Of a DNA stretch of 64,000 nt, positions 22,290 to 36,400 are shown piece by piece; the stretch's first letter is position 1, and each line of letters begins with the position of its first letter. Source of the DNA: Smittium mucronatum (Eukaryota > Kickxellomycota > Harpellomycetes > Harpellales > Legeriomycetaceae); assembly GCA_001953115.1 (NCBI GenBank), contig LSSL01000070.1:1-64000 (forward strand). The letters are read 5' to 3'. The position numbers and the translations under genes were made by a program. Under the pieces are notes generated by a model, which worked only from the letters and a program-made list of their open reading frames with translations, searched no databases and had not been told where the DNA came from.

Positions 22290-23208
22290 AAGTTCGAAAT
22301 TGTGGATATAGGCTCCAAATGGCCTAATAACCCAACTATCAATGTTCAAGTTATATATATGGCAGACTCATACCAGTTTTGGGATACATTATGAATAGGC
22401 TATGGAGCGTCTCAAATACTATCAAGAAGATAAATATAAAGCCAATAAAGCTTTTTTTTACAACTATGGATTTTTAAACAAAACTGATGTGCTGACAGAA
22501 ACGAGAATTAAATTCATAAACCCTGTGATAATGCCTATTGGATACTTTGGTGGTCGAAATTCGGGATAAGTTGTGATAGGCGCAAGCTCATCCAAAAAAC
22601 AAGTTTTAAGTTGATTTGAGTAGTAGCAAAATTTGACCTAAAAGCTTCTATAGAGAGGGCTAGGAAGGGATTAGGAACAAAGTCGGCATTCAGAAAGACA
22701 AGAAAAGCTCGCGGGAGTGCGTACCTTAAATCGCCTGCCTACATATCATGGATATCCACTTTAAAAAAAATCCTCTCATTGAAAAAAATTCCACCTGGGT
22801 ATCTGGGAGATTTATATGGATAAAAAAATAATGCGAAAAAAAAGAAGCTGGGCAAACTTTCATAATACTGACCGAAATAAAACAAAAAAATAACAGGTCT
22901 AAAATACACAAATGATCACAGGATCGAATTATAAAAAATAAAGGAAACTGGACCGACCTCATTCCCATGCACCCTGAGATGTGATTGGGTCTCCAAGAAA
23001 TTGGTAACATGTTAATTGAAGTTTCTGAACCGTACAGAGGCCGGCAAACTCAAAAGAATTCCCAGAAAATTTTAAATATTTTTGTCCCTGCTGCAGTTGG
23101 AGTGTACCAAAGACTGCTGATAAGATTATTTTCGACCACAACCGATGTCATTCGACCAGATCACAGACAATCAGACGGTTTTTGACCTGGTGATCGAAAA
23201 ATTTAATG
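22290..23208 (+). pseudogene. Unidentified protein-coding relic, recently broken
   Basis: Four coherent reading blocks follow one another with few stops. The first, near 22290-22400, begins KFEIVDIGSKWPNNPTINVQ. The second starts at an ATG at 22402 (MERLKYYQEDKYKANKAFF ... GYFGGRNSG). The third, in another frame at about 22555-22820, contains KFDLKASIERARKGLGTKSA and IPPGYLGDLYG. The fourth, about 22920-23187, contains NWTDLIPMHPEM and EVSEPYRGRQTQKNSQKI. Base composition is richer in G+C than the surroundings and the residue mix is balanced, as in true protein. The frame switches may be small introns or, more likely, frameshifts. I recognise no family. A retroelement protein or a dead host gene are both possible. 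A possible poly(A) signal, CAATAAAG, follows near 23369. Confidence 0.5.
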
Positions 23209-23214
23209 AAAATT

Positions 23215-24840
23215 ATTTTTCTCAGCCAATGAATTTCGGTTTGAAATAGTAGGAAAGCTCTTTAGGGAAAGGGGGATAACAATCTTAACTCCAGCTCTGT
23301 TCTGGAACTACCGGTACGAATTTTGAATTGGAGGTTGCTCAATTCTTAAATAGCACCATTTTTGCTCAATAAAGTGTGCTAAAAATTATAAGTGAGTCAC
23401 CAGCGCCTTTGAACTAATGCCCAGTGGGTGAGGGGCCGATAGGACCGCTGAGGGGTGTAGTATGGAATATTTTTTGAAATTTTTTCATTGTTTTTTAAAT
23501 ATTTTTATATTGAATAAGTAAACACTCTGAGATAAAAAAACGGTCGACAAAATCTGGAAAATAGGCATATAATTTATTTTTTAAATGTCATTTTTGTCCT
23601 CAAACTTCGAAAAAACTCTGAAATTTTTTTTTCGGCGAAATCTTAACTTAAGCTATAGCGAATTGCAAATAATTTTCTATAAAAGTAATCATTTAGTCGC
23701 TTCCCAAATATTTTATCAAATATAAATTTCTAATTATTAATATTTGGTGAAATTTGGTCAAGTTATAGATAACACAGTCCTATAATTTAAAGTACTAGAT
23801 TTACTATAATTTTCAATAATTGAATAAGCCTAGTTAACCATCAAATAGAAAATGATTCTATAAAAAAAGATCTTTAGAATTTTCTGGGTTAAAAAATATA
23901 ATAAAAAATATAAAGTGGATTAACGAAATATAAATGAATAAATAAAATAAAAAACAGGCCAATAAAGCATATAAATGATTTTTTTTGAAATTTATTTAAA
24001 TCTACAGGCATAAATGACTGTTGAAAAATAGCTTCCGCGCGTATTTTCCAAAATTTACAAAAATTTCTTGATTTACTATATTTTTTCCGGCTTTTGCGGA
24101 TTTTTTTTTTAAAAAAACAGAGAAATATCAAAATAAGAAAATAAAAATATACTAAGTTTTTTTGCAATAGCTTAAATTTCTTCAAAAAATACTAAAGAAA
24201 CTAAAAGCATACTAATTCTCCTAAAAAAATACAAATTTGATGTTACAAGGTTGTAATTACACCAAGAAATTTACTAAAAGTATCGTAATTATTCATTTCA
24301 CATTTCAGGTTATAAAATTTTTTCTTATTTTTGCTGGAATATTGAAAAATTAGATGATTTATATTTGAAGAGAAAAAACAAATTCTATTTTGTTGAAACT
24401 AAATATTGTAGCTATATTAAAATAATAAGGTTTTGATCTTAAGGGACACGATGTTAGAGTGTAAAAATTTATCAAGCACTTTAACTTATCACTATCATCG
24501 AAATTTTTGGAAATGGACTAGTCTCCAAACCTTTCGAAGTTAAAATATTTTAATCCGAAATATATTCTCTAAGAAAATGGGGTTTTATTAACCCGTTATA
24601 TGTTCACAAATATCAGATTCATTGAGATAATTTTTTTAGGTGGGATTCAGAATTGCGATAAAAATCCTATTACTATAATAACCATAGCTAATAATAAAAG
24701 TTATTTGAAAACAATACAATATATAGGTCGGTTTTAATGTAAAAAAAGCTCCAAAAACATCATCCCAACATTAAATATCATCTAAAAATTTTAATTTCAG
24801 CGGATATAAATATTATTCGAAAAAAAAAAACAAGCTAAAA
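23215..24840. other. A+T-rich stretch, nothing recognised
   Basis: The first 250 bases keep a somewhat higher G+C content, including a block around 23400-23460 with GAGGGGCCGATAGGACC, and may be the 3' part of the preceding relic. The remainder is low complexity. The 98-codon minus frame at 23889-24185 is Phe/Lys-rich background. Confidence 0.45.
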
Positions 24841-24975
24841 ATGGGTAGAAAATCGCGTCCAATGTTAGAAGATAAAATAAAATTCCATTGGAAAAAATTA
24901 ATTAGTGTGAGATTAAATATTAAGACTAGCAAATGGGAATTATCAGGTGCGAGATTTTCGAGTGGGGGTAAGTAA
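24841..24975 (+). CDS. Short ORF or possible first exon, unknown
   Basis: An ATG opens 44 codons beginning MGRKSRPMLEDKIKFHWKK, with balanced residues unlike the background. The frame ends within GGGGGTAAGT, which contains a perfect splice donor (GTAAGT at 24968-24973), so this could be a first exon. The basic start followed by FHWKK and SKWELSG is reminiscent of a BED-type or transposon DNA-binding start, but this is weak. No second exon was found. Confidence 0.25.
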   Translation: MGRKSRPMLEDKIKFHWKKLISVRLNIKTSKWELSGARFSSGGK

Positions 24976-25112
24976 TATGATAATAATAAAAGTAGTGTAG
25001 TACTAGAGATAGAAAGTTTGAGAGGAGGCGAGTGATTATAAGAATATTTATTTTAGGTTAAAGGGGAAAGGTTAAAGGTTAAAGAGGAAAGAAGAATATT
25101 AATCTTAAATTT
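24950..25112 (+). repeat. Second purine-rich, C-poor block
   Basis: Composition resembles 20680-21290 at smaller scale, with AGGTTAAAGGGGAAAGGTTA-type repeats near 25054-25090. Confidence 0.5.
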
Positions 25113-26299
25113 TTTAGCTCGTCTTAACTATTACCCTCGATTTAATCCCGAATTTCGTAAAATGAAAATTTTTTGACAGATTATTTTCAGAATTTGATTC
25201 TAAATTTGAATCCGCACTTATTCTTTAAGCATTGGATTTTTTTTTTTTTGGTTCAAAAGATACATATGAAGCACGGGGGTAAGCATTTTGTATTGAATTT
25301 TTTATTCTTTCAAAAATCGGTGTACTTTTTTTTAAATTTTTTGGCAGAATTACGCCCTGTGTAACATCTATATTGATGGGGTTTAGGAAAAGTAGTATTT
25401 TTTACAAGAAAATTAATTTTAAAAATTAATTATTATATTTTTAAAATTTAATCCGTCATCAAATTTAGAAAAAACTTTCCAAATTTTCTTCTACCCAATT
25501 AGAATATTTTCACAAAAAAATATATTAAACAATGTGTTAAACAATGTTTTTGAAATAGCTTTTTTTGTCAGTAGTTTTTTGCACTCAGATTCACTATATT
25601 GAAATAGATAATATGCTAATTTAAGCAATCTAAACAATAAATTTTTGATATTTTAAATTTAAATCAAAGTTACATTAATATTCAATATGAAAGTGTAGCA
25701 AAATGGCCAACCTGCGGTGAAATAATTAACACTTTAGAAATTCCGGATATTTTTACATTCTAATTAGTTGCCAATTTATTAGATATTTTATTGATTTGAC
25801 CAAAATTTAAATATACTAGGTGTTTAAAAATAAATAATTTATAATTTTATGAAAGAAATTATATAAAAATACAAAAAATTTAAGAAAAAAAATCAATTTT
25901 AATTTTCCGATAGAACTTTTGTGAAAAATTAAGCATTTTTTTTACAAATTTCTTTGTAAGCTATGAATAATAATACCACGCGCTTTTTCTTAACAAAATA
26001 TAAAATAAAAAACTTACTCTTTTTAAAAAATATAATCTAAACGATGAGAAATTCTTTATTTAAACTAAATTGAATAATGGTTTTATATTTTTTTATAATG
26101 TGAATATTTAATTTTGTGATCCAAAAAATCGTTATTTGAAACTTATAATTGTATTTAAATACTAAAAAATATTTTCCTTTCTTGAAAACTTACCAAAACA
26201 ACATCTTCATCATTTAACTCATTTTAAAATTTTAGTTATTTAGATATTAATAGCTGAAAATATAACGGATCTTATATTATAAATGAAAATTTCTATTTT
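25113..26299. other. A+T-rich stretch, nothing firmly recognised
   Basis: One piggyBac-like end (GGCCAACCTGCGGTGAAATAA, then TTAA) near 25705-25729, with no partner. The 63-codon frame at 25173-25364 is background. Confidence 0.4.
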
Positions 26300-27880
26300 C
26301 GAGTGGGGTTTGGTCTAGAATCAGTTATATGAAAAAACGTAGAATTTTTCGAGAGAGAAGTACTCAAAGAAGCTAAAATTTTATGTTAAAACAGTTCACA
26401 GCTGTGTAAACTCTAAAGAAAATGCATTTCCGTTGGGTTTATGAATTTATATACTTTATAAAGCTAAAATTATGATTTTTCGGGGAAAACATCACTGCTA
26501 GCAGTGTATTTCGCATGAAAATTTCGGTAATAAAAGTAGAATTTTTAAATAAACAAACTTATATTATATTCTAGAATAATCAAAAGAAAATTAAAAAAAG
26601 ATGTTAATAATGCTGTAATTAATTTGATATATTCGGCCTTAGACTATTAGAAAGGAAAGATAAAGAACTAAAGCATGTACGACAGATTATTTTTGTAGAA
26701 ATATGCACATAATTTATTTAAAAAAAAATTCAATTATTCCATATTTTATAGTTTTTCCATCAGATGTAGAGAGTTTTATGGTCATAGTGGTACCATAAAA
26801 ACAAATAAGCATATTATCCAGAACCACTGATTTACACATGAATTAAAATAATAAGTTTTTTTATGGAAATTATCCTTAATAATATCAGAGATTACAAACC
26901 TTGATCAGAGATCTATTCCAATACTAATATCTATCGTGAGAAGTGAAAATAAAATTTAATGTTTAAAGTTTTTTAAACCCCTAAAAAAATCTTAAAGCGA
27001 AAATTTAAATTTTAAAATTTCAAAACTCATTATCGATTGTGCCAGAAAAATAAAAAATGCTTGGGGTGAATTTGGAGAATTCAATTTGAAAATTTATTGT
27101 GGTTTCATGTCCCCAAAAAATTTAAAAACATAATTTAAAAAAATAATATGAAAAAAGAAAAGAAAAATTAAATTAAATTTGTATAATATGATTTGTAGAG
27201 AATAAGGCTTCTTCCAAAGCCTGAAACTTTGGCAAAGGGAAGAAATTTTTTGATAAAAAAAACAATAATACCTTGGAGAGCCAACTGAAATAGATATAAA
27301 ATAACTGGGAGATATTTAAAAAATAGTTCAAATTGGTACGATGGATATTAAATTTTTAGCCCATCAACAAAAAATAGGCTAGAAAAATACAAAAATCCCA
27401 TTAAAGCTAGGTTTCAGTCGTGAAAATCTACTATTAATAATATGTATTTTGGGGAAATATTATTGATAAAATTCGAGATTCTGATGTTTAATATTCTCCA
27501 TACTATTAGAAAAATAAACTATAAAAATGCAGTAACATCCAAAATTTAAAGATTTTTTTTAAATAATATATCTATTTTTGAAGAAAAAATCTTTTTGGTG
27601 TCTGGAAACGTGCTGGACATAGATTTAGTTACAAGAATATCACGAAAATTTGTTTTTTTACGACTAGATACTTTCAATGATCTTAATATATATATTTTAT
27701 AAATATAACTTTTTTTAAGCAATATAATCTCTAAATTAACGATTTTTTTTCGGCTACTGAGATTTTCTCAAAAGGAAAAAATTTAGTGCACCTATATTGG
27801 TACCTCAAGAAAAATAATCTTCGGCGAATTATTAGCATCACTCTGATCCATCAAAAAATATCTGTAGAAATATCAAGAAA
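26300..27880 (+). pseudogene. MULE transposon remnant
   Basis: Near 27782-27860 the plus strand reads VHLYWYLKKNNLRRIISITL, which matches CAHVYWYLKNKNLQGPISIT on the minus strand at about 41270-41210. That places this segment in the same element family as the MULE relic at 41150-42751. Upstream, the sequence is too decayed to follow beyond scattered pieces. Boundaries are rough. Confidence 0.45.
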
Positions 27881-30399
27881 TACAAAAATAAATAGCATTG
27901 TTTTGGTTTAATTATTTTAGCTAAATGTACAGTGAAAAATAAATGTTGATTTTATAAATAAAAACAAAGCATATATTTGATTATTATAATTTTTTTTATA
28001 AATAAAATATTAAATACCACGATAATAAAGCCATAATATTTCTAAAAGACATTATATAATGCCTGAAGAGACTAATATTTTTGCTTAAAACTTATATTTG
28101 ATAAAAATAAAATAAGATTATAGGTAAATTTCGTGGCAATTTTTTTTTATGCATATGTGTACTCTGATAATAAATTTGTTAATGGATATTATCTAAATAT
28201 AAAATTTAGTTATTAATTGAAAAAATAAATATTTACACCACTTAAAATACTTATGATTATTTCTGTATTATAAATAATTTAGTAGTTTTTTGAAAAATTC
28301 GTGGTGAATTTTGTTTTTCTTTTTTCATAATTTTTTTTTTAAATTTATAACTAATAGGAAAATCGAGTTCAAAGTATCATCGGAGGTTTTTTTAACTCAA
28401 ATACTAAAATTACTTGCGAGGCTAAAATAAAATAATCAAAATTTATTTATTATTCATATTTATACTGTTTTTGCTGGCACAATGAACAATTATTTTTTTA
28501 TATTTTTTTTATATTTATTTTCTAATTCGAAATTATCTTTTTTATTCGTAGATTGCAATTAAAAACAAGATTGAAAGTGGGAAATTTTTAAAAATTATAG
28601 ATATATTTGAAGCTTATAGTTAAGTATAATCATATACTTTTTATATAAGTGAAACTGACGCCTTTTATAACGGTAAAAAAACTCTTAGACCCGAATATCA
28701 ACCAAGATATAATATCCGAACTTTAAAATTATACAATTTCGTGTTAAAAAAACAATAATTTAAACAAAAATAACTAGTCTTATCTTTTTTTATGAACAAT
28801 ATGTTTTTTATAAATTTTCTTTGTAGTTCAATACCCAATAATATCAATATTCTATATTTTCTAAAAATATGTGTATTTTAGGCTTCGCTTAAATATAAAT
28901 ATGTGTATTTTAGGCTATGCTTAAATATAAATATGGTTTCTCGTGTTAATTAAAACGGTTTAAAAATCAATAAACGTACATCTATTTTCTAAAAATTATG
29001 ATTTATAAATAAAATTAATTGGTCTAAAATTAAACAAACAAAAAATCAATATATTCCATGCAAAATTTTCAAATCGATACAAATCCTGAAAGTAGGTTTT
29101 ATTTCAAGATAAGTGATAATTTAAATTAATAAAAAACCAAAATTCTTTTTTATTTTCTTATTTGAATTAAAATTAAAGGTAGAATATATTTACTATTGGA
29201 GGGAAAATTTAAATAATTTTAAAAATAGATAATTTGAAACAATGAAACAATACTTAACTAGGGCTTAATATTAATACAGGTTTTTTTTAAAAAAAAAATC
29301 AATATATTAGAGCCAAGACAATAAGATTGTTGTAAGTTTTTACAGTTAGAAATATACTATATAAAAACTCGAATTCTTTACTTCTCTTGGATTTAAATTT
29401 TTTAGGCCATTTAATAATTTGGAGAATTTTTTAAAAAAAAGTGGGATTTTGAAATCCGATTTTTTATAATTTTGAACCACTTTATAACCACCTGACAAAT
29501 TTATATTTAACTTGAGAGTAAATAACATAAATTTTTACGAAAAAAAGCTAATTTGAATCAAAGAAAGTATAAAAATACATTTACTATAATTTCTTATGTT
29601 TTCTAATATTTACTGACTTCATTTTATATAAAAAATTCGAATTGCTTTTCATAGATGAGTGGGCTATATTCTAAAAACATATACGGATAAATAAGGGTCA
29701 CTTTCATAATTAATTATAAAGTGTAGACCAACCTGTATAAAATATTAAAAAAAAAGTTTTCTAATCATCATGTAATTAATATAAATATCTCTAAAAATAT
29801 TTATCTTAACTTATTAAATATACATAATATCTTTAGAAACTACAAAATAAAGGATAAATTTTATAAGCATTACTAAATAATTTTTTTTAATATCAATTCT
29901 TTAAACACAATTTTTTCCTGAATAAATTTCGATAGTTTTTCAGTTGTTAGATTATAAGATTTATTAAGAAATAATTTAAATAAATAAAAAAAGAATATCG
30001 AGAACGAGTTTTTGAGTGTTTTTTTTGGTGTGTTTGTTTGTCTTCCCCTTGAACTTTTTTTCTATAGCAGTGTTACGTTTATTATACTATAATTCCCTAC
30101 AATTTTCAAATAATGTTATATGTGATGGCATTTTTTATGCTTAAGAAAGTTATATTAGATGCATGTAACATCATAAAATAAATTTATTTCATTCATAACC
30201 TTGAGTAAAGAGTATCCAATGTATAATTACCTGATACATTTATTTTTTTAATTAAAGCAACATTTTCTTCTGATATTAATGAATTTAAAACCAAAAAATA
30301 TCTCTCTCTGATATTTTTTTCCAAAACTCTAAAAGATAATTTTTCATCGCCATTAATTATTATTTTTTGTCATAATTGGAAGTATCGATTTGTGGTGTT
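27881..30399. other. A+T-rich stretch with minor repeats
   Basis: Apart from the short tandem repeat at 28867-28930 I see no feature. The last few hundred bases may be the distal part of the MULE relic that follows on the minus strand. Confidence 0.4.
28867..28930. repeat. 32-base tandem duplication
   Basis: Two adjacent copies of a unit containing GTATTTTAGGCTTCGCTTAA, differing by two bases in the CTTCGC/CTATGC part. Confidence 0.8.
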
Positions 30400-31090
30400 T
30401 TTTCTGAGGATAAATCATCTACAAAAAGTTTGCAAATATCTACGAAAGATATAACTACCATTATTTCCCGGTTTTAATACGACTTTTTTTGAAGTTAGAT
30501 TGAATTTCCAAACAGTTTTTGGTACTGGGTTCATAAAAATTGCTCCCCTCGAACATTGATCTTTTAGAATTAATATGTTTCTTGAAAAAATAATCGACAA
30601 ATTGTTCTGCCTCTATGTTATTAGACATCTTTTAAATTAATAAATCCAATAATTTTTGGATCCTCTTTGATTTCTTGAAACTTGAATTTTTTTTATATAA
30701 GCCAAAGTTTTACTTTTTACTCCTGAATCGATATGTTTTAGCTTTTTTTCCATGCTTCTACAAACATGGGCCCAGCAATGTACATGGATGCAATTTTGAT
30801 AAACTTTTTCTACGGCGCTGACTATAGAAGGCGAAGAATCTCCTATAACATGGGTTGGTTTTGAGAATACGCCGATTTTCTCTAACTTTTTCTTCAAACC
30901 TAATAGAGCCCATGAATAAGTCTGAAGATTCATCAGAAAAAACAGAGATTCAAGTCAAAATAAAAATTCCACTAGTTTCGTTTATACCCACCACAATTAC
31001 AGGATTAAATAGGTTTATTAACGATATTTGACATCTAAATGTACCATTTTAGAGAATTTAGTAAGAGCCAATAGGTATTTAGAAGTCACC
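30400..31090 (-). pseudogene. MULE transposase remnant
   Basis: On the minus strand, 30933-30637 is a 98-codon open piece. It reads YSWALLGLKKKLEKIG, then THVIGDSSPSIVSAVEKVY, then HVHCWAHVCRSMEKKLK. This is the central MULE transposase pattern: a catalytic Asp in (V/I)xxD, followed by C/H-x-x-H in the CxWH(V/I)xxN block. Upstream (31090-30950) DVKYR and TY fragments fit the first catalytic Asp region. Downstream (30600-30415) AIFMNPVPKTVWKFN and PGNNG fit the C-terminal part, and PGNNG also occurs in the copy at 41150-42751. Stops interrupt the reading, so it is dead. Confidence 0.7.
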
Positions 31091-33089
31091 AAGATTTTTA
31101 TATTTTCTGTTAGATTAATTTATTGTTAATAATGATTGCGTGTTAAATTTTTAATACATGGTACTAATCTCGATCAACTCTATATCTGCATATATACTAT
31201 TGGCGAAAATCTGAAGCTTCTGCAGATTTTTCCCGACAAATATTATATTTAATATCATTGGTTGTGAGTTCATTATTTTTTTCTAATATAACTCCCTAAT
31301 AACCATAAATTTTTCCATTTATAATTTTAAAATTCTTGGAAATAAGACTCTGTTTTATTTACCAAGTCCTAATCATTCCATTGGAATGAAGTTTCTTATT
31401 AAAACTTTTGAATTGGGCTAAGGTGGCGAAATATCGCATTTTGAATCATGTTAGTAGGTTTTGTGAGCTTTTTCTAGTCCAAATTTATACTGATATGTAT
31501 GACCTAACGCAGGAAATCCGAATTTTTTATTTTTTATACAGCAGTAAATTTTCTGCAAAAATATATTTAAAATTCATCTTTTTAATATTCTTCACCGATT
31601 TCCAAATAATCTCTAACAGAAATTCAAATTATCTTTATCATTCATAAATCTAAAGATGCATTTTTAATTGGGGTTTTGTTAAGAACACAATATTATAAAT
31701 TTTATATATATATATGTTCAATATAAAAAAAAAATTCAAAATCCAACTTTTTTTTATGTTTTCAGTTATTTCAAAAAATAACACTCTCTGATTGAAAACA
31801 AAAAAATTAACTATAATAAAGTTAGTTATCAGATTTTTTTATTTTCTAGTGATACGAAACAACATTTTTTTCTTTTTCAGAATTTTTTTAATTTACTTAA
31901 TCACCTACTGCAAAAAACCGCTTATTTACTGAATTATTATCAATCTACATACTTTTTTATGGAATATAATAATTTTGTATTTTTCATATTTAACTAAAAT
32001 TCATTTGTCTCTCCAAAATAGCGTAAATTTAATTACTTTTCTATTATAATTTTAGTCATTGGGAAAAAAATTGAAATTTTTTTTAAAAGCTAACAATTTG
32101 TAAATTAATCCTTCTATGAAGGGTTTAAGATGTTTTAAAGTGTATAGTATCAAATTAATTGATTTCCATATTTAATTTCGATTACATATTTGGTATTTTC
32201 CTGATAAACAGAATTTTCTGGATTCTAGAATCGGTTTCGTAAAGTTTATATACTTATTATATTTAGAATTAGACTCATATTACGTTATGGATTGGTAAAA
32301 AAGTTAGATATTTCCTAGTTAAAAAAATCCCAAGCCTTGAAATATTACTCGTATAGAAATAAATGTGTTTTTATATCTATTATAAATCCGATATTTGATT
32401 GTTTATCCTTGAAATAAGAAAAAACTTGCAAGAGGAATATTTCAAAATCAAAAAAATTTGTTATGGTTTTTTACTTAATCTGATGATGTAATTTTAATGA
32501 ATGAAGATAATTTCTAAATTATCCATCTTATTCTTAATATAATTAGATGTATCCAAATAAGTAAATATTAATAAAATAATAGGGGTTATCTATTTAAAAA
32601 ATAGTTTAATATGATTTTCTATACAATAATCAAAATCAATTCTACAATGGCAATTAATTATATACTAATATTTATTTTTTATCTTAAATTTCATTGCAAT
32701 TTTGAATAAAAATGAGGCGTAATATTAAGTTGTGTAATTATTTTTTTAAGTAGGAGAAGATGAAGTTTTACAGCTATGAAAAAAAAAAAAAATTTTAAAA
32801 AAATAGACTACATTTTTGTAAAATTTTGGGCATATTAAATATGTATTTTTCACAAGATTTACATATAAGTGGATTCTGAGAAATAATGAATGCATAAAAT
32901 TCCCTATTTAAATTTTAATTGAAAGGTGTATGGGTGCAAAAAAATTTACAAAAAATTAAGTATTTGGAAACTTGTTGATATACTTATTTGAAGTTTTAAA
33001 ATAATAATAATAATTTATGTGTATATTTCATGTTAAAACATACAAAAAAATTACAAATCTGGAAGAGATACAGTTTAAGATTTAATTAA
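31091..33089. other. A+T-rich stretch, nothing recognised
   Basis: The 79-codon plus frame at 31408-31647 has no recognised motif and probably overlaps the far N-terminal part of the minus-strand MULE. Confidence 0.45.
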
Positions 33090-33480
33090 GTATAGGTTGG
33101 ATGCAGATATGTGTCAGCTTTATATGGATTTTTTAAATTCTTCTGCATATAAATATTTAAGTGTTACTGATTCATATGAGCCCAAGGTATTTAATAAAAT
33201 TTTGGAGGAATAAGAGAACATATATAAAATGACTGGTTTTTGTTCAGAGTAATTTAGATAAATTTATTCAGTCTGCTTAACTGATCTATTTAAATCGGAA
33301 ATCAGAAGAGGAAAAAGATCTAAATTATCACTAAAAGACAAGCTTCTCATACTAATAACATAAATCAGTCATTGCTTAAAATTTAGTGAAATTAATCGAG
33401 ACTTAGGTACTTTTGCTTCATTGATATGCACTGCTATAAAGAAAAATTCTAGTATAATAAGGGATATTTTTTGAAAAAAA
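33090..33480 (+). pseudogene. IS5/Harbinger-like transposase N-terminal remnant (HTH_Tnp_4 pattern)
   Basis: The plus strand reads FKSEIRRGKRSKLSLKDKLL, followed by ILIT-ISHCLKFSEINRDLG (about 33287-33405). This fits the helix-turn-helix found before DDE_4 endonuclease domains (xRxKLSxxDxLLLxLxxLRH...LA..FG). The frame continues as TFASLICTAIKKN. Stops occur upstream. A matching catalytic domain could not be followed reliably beyond 33480, although A+T-rich remnants may run to about 34260. Confidence 0.5.
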
Positions 33481-36400
33481 TTATTTAAAACGAAAAAATA
33501 CCTCCAATTCTTACATTATTATTTTTTAGAGGTAAAACTGATTTGGTGTTAATAATTGGGTAAATTTTTTTTTTATTTAACAGGCCTTACAGATAATTTA
33601 CTGATTAAAAAATATTATTTCCTAGAAATAACTATAGAATTTTTAATAAACGGGAGATTGGTTGATACAAGATGAAATATATTCTTTGATAAGCTCGTAT
33701 TTGAGTGATTGATTCATGACATGTCATTTAATAAGGGGATAGAGATTATATATTGCTATTTGTTTTTTTTTAAAAAAAAAGCGTTAGAGATTTTAAAATT
33801 ATTGGCTCGGAAAATTATTAACAGTTTTCGATAAAGGGTTAAAAAAGTTATATATTTTTAAAATAGAATTCCAGGTTTGATGATCCAAAAAATAAATCAA
33901 AAATATGAAACAATACTAAATCGATCTTCTTTAATACTAAATGATCTACTTGATTATTTCCATATATTCTCATTAAATAACAAATTACATCTTATACAAG
34001 TAGTTTATAGTTAAAAGATAATTTTGAATACTGTTTTCGGTAGACTGGATGGTTTATTTAATATTAATATAGGTAAATATAGAGGTTCTGTATATAACCT
34101 AGAAATTTTGACTTTTATTTGTGTAAAATTAACTAAATTTCACATATCCATGTCTTAGCTAAGACAGAGCGACTTATAATTTTGTTATTTGTCACGAATA
34201 AATAAAGCATTGATCAACAAGAGAGAAGAAAGAAAAGATGTCAAAGGCAAGAAAAAACAGAAAAACCCCTATTTTTATTTGACTTAATTTAGGATAAATT
34301 TAGGGATATTATTACTTTCCATAGTAACACTAGTGGTTTAAACGTATTCAGAGAAAGATCCACTTTCTCATAGCCAGATTTTAGTAACTATTAAGACCTT
34401 TATTGAATAATTTTACCCTTATAATTAGTTTTTATGTTTAAAAAACATTGCTTTAATTTTAATTTTTATCAATTAGAAAAACACTATGATGTTTTAACCA
34501 GTAAAAATTGGTTTATTTCAGGGAAAAAAAAATCATTATTTTTTAGTATAAAAACAGAAAATTCGGAAAAATAAATTTAAACCCTATTATTTTATTAAAA
34601 TTTATTCACAAAATGATTAAAATTTAGACATAACTCATAAAGAATATCAATTATAGCAATAAACCCTTGGTTAAACGTGTTTTATGTTTTCATTGAATCA
34701 ATAAATTATTTATTTATATAAAAAAATAAAAATATGAGGTAAAATTATATGCTAATGAAGAGTTTTGGATCACGAAAAATTATTCTATTTTCACAATCTA
34801 TAATGCATCAATACTGATAAAAAAAAATTAGAATTTTTACTGAATAAATATCCCTGTGAAGATTATAGCATTTTTTTTTACTTTTAAGAATAAAAATCCT
34901 AAATAGACTAGTTTATGAAATTAAATTTCTTATATAATAAACAATTCATTATCAGCTCTTATTCTAAAAGAAAAATTCCGACCGCAAAGTTCCAGCTTCA
35001 TCAAATATACCAGATTAGGTAAAGAAACCCCATCATTTTATAGATTCCAAAATTACTTTTTTATATTATATGGGAATCTTTTGATATAAGCGGGATACAT
35101 TAGTCATTATCAAACTTCTCTTATTTTATTTTTCTATTATTTTTAACGAAATTTTTTTGTTTTTTTTTGTTTCTATTTAACTTATTGTGAATAAAATATC
35201 AATATGTCTTGAAATTTTTGCTAAGAAAAAAAATTGAAATTATACCTGTTTAGAACAAATATTTCGAAAGCATTTCCTGGGCGTTTTTAGAGCAGTGAAG
35301 TTAAAAAAAATTAACTTTTTTATAAAAAAGAAAAGTAAAACTTATATATAACAAGTTAAGCTTATCTATAAATAAAAAATTTGTCCTTTAAAAAAAAGCT
35401 GAAAATTCATTTATAAATAATAGAGCCTATAAAAGACCTCTGGTTAAAACCCTTTCTTTATAGTATGCGTTTAAATTTTTAACTGCATCTGTTCATCTTT
35501 ATTATTAATATTCTTTTAAAAAAATAACAAAAATAACCCTTAATACATGAATTTCAGATTAATTTAAATTAAATATTGAATTTATTAAATTTTGAGTGAC
35601 TCAAAGTTGAAATAAAACTTCAAAAAAAACTTTTACAACAAAAAATATTAAAATTTTAAACTTAGCAAATTTCGTAGTAAAAAGATGGAGAAATTTGGAT
35701 TCCAACCCATTTTCCACCTATCTAATATATTTTTTATATAAAATTATAAAAAAATTATTATATTTTAGTTAAAAAATACTCGAATTTTTTATTTACTACT
35801 TATCCATATAGAAAAAATTTTATCAAACACAGTTTTTAAAATTTTTATTCCGCTTTGAAAAAATTAAAAACAAATTATTCCTGAAAATTTATTAACTATA
35901 TGAAATCAATCGTTAAGGGAAAAATATTTAAAAATTACACTTTTAAATTTTTTTCTAATAATGAGAAAAAATAGTTGATTTGAAATTCATTTAATCCCTT
36001 ATCTAATTTTTTTATGAAAATACTGATATTGATAAGAAAAACTGGAGCTGAGCTGCTATTTTTTTGTAGATAATTATTTATTTTTTACCTGGTATAAACA
36101 CTGGGGAAATTTTAATATTTTAATTAACCATTAGTTTAAAGTATTTAATATCTAAAAAATGGGCTTTAAATGGGCTATTAATCGATATTTATAATCAAAA
36201 TCCGAAAATACTACTTTTTATTAGAAGATTAAATCCAAATTCTAAAATAGCACCGTGAGAATTGGATGGTACAATCAATAAACTCGATTTATTTACACAA
36301 GGTTCCCTAAATGATCTAATAAAGCAATTCAATCTAGAGTTTATTAATAATATTCTAAAATTGAAAATAATAGATTCAATTTTTAAATTAAATGAAATTA

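Noticed and set aside
22985..23185. Plus and minus open frames here taken as separate genes
   Set aside because: The plus frame is the last block of the relic at 22290-23208; the minus frames are its shadow.
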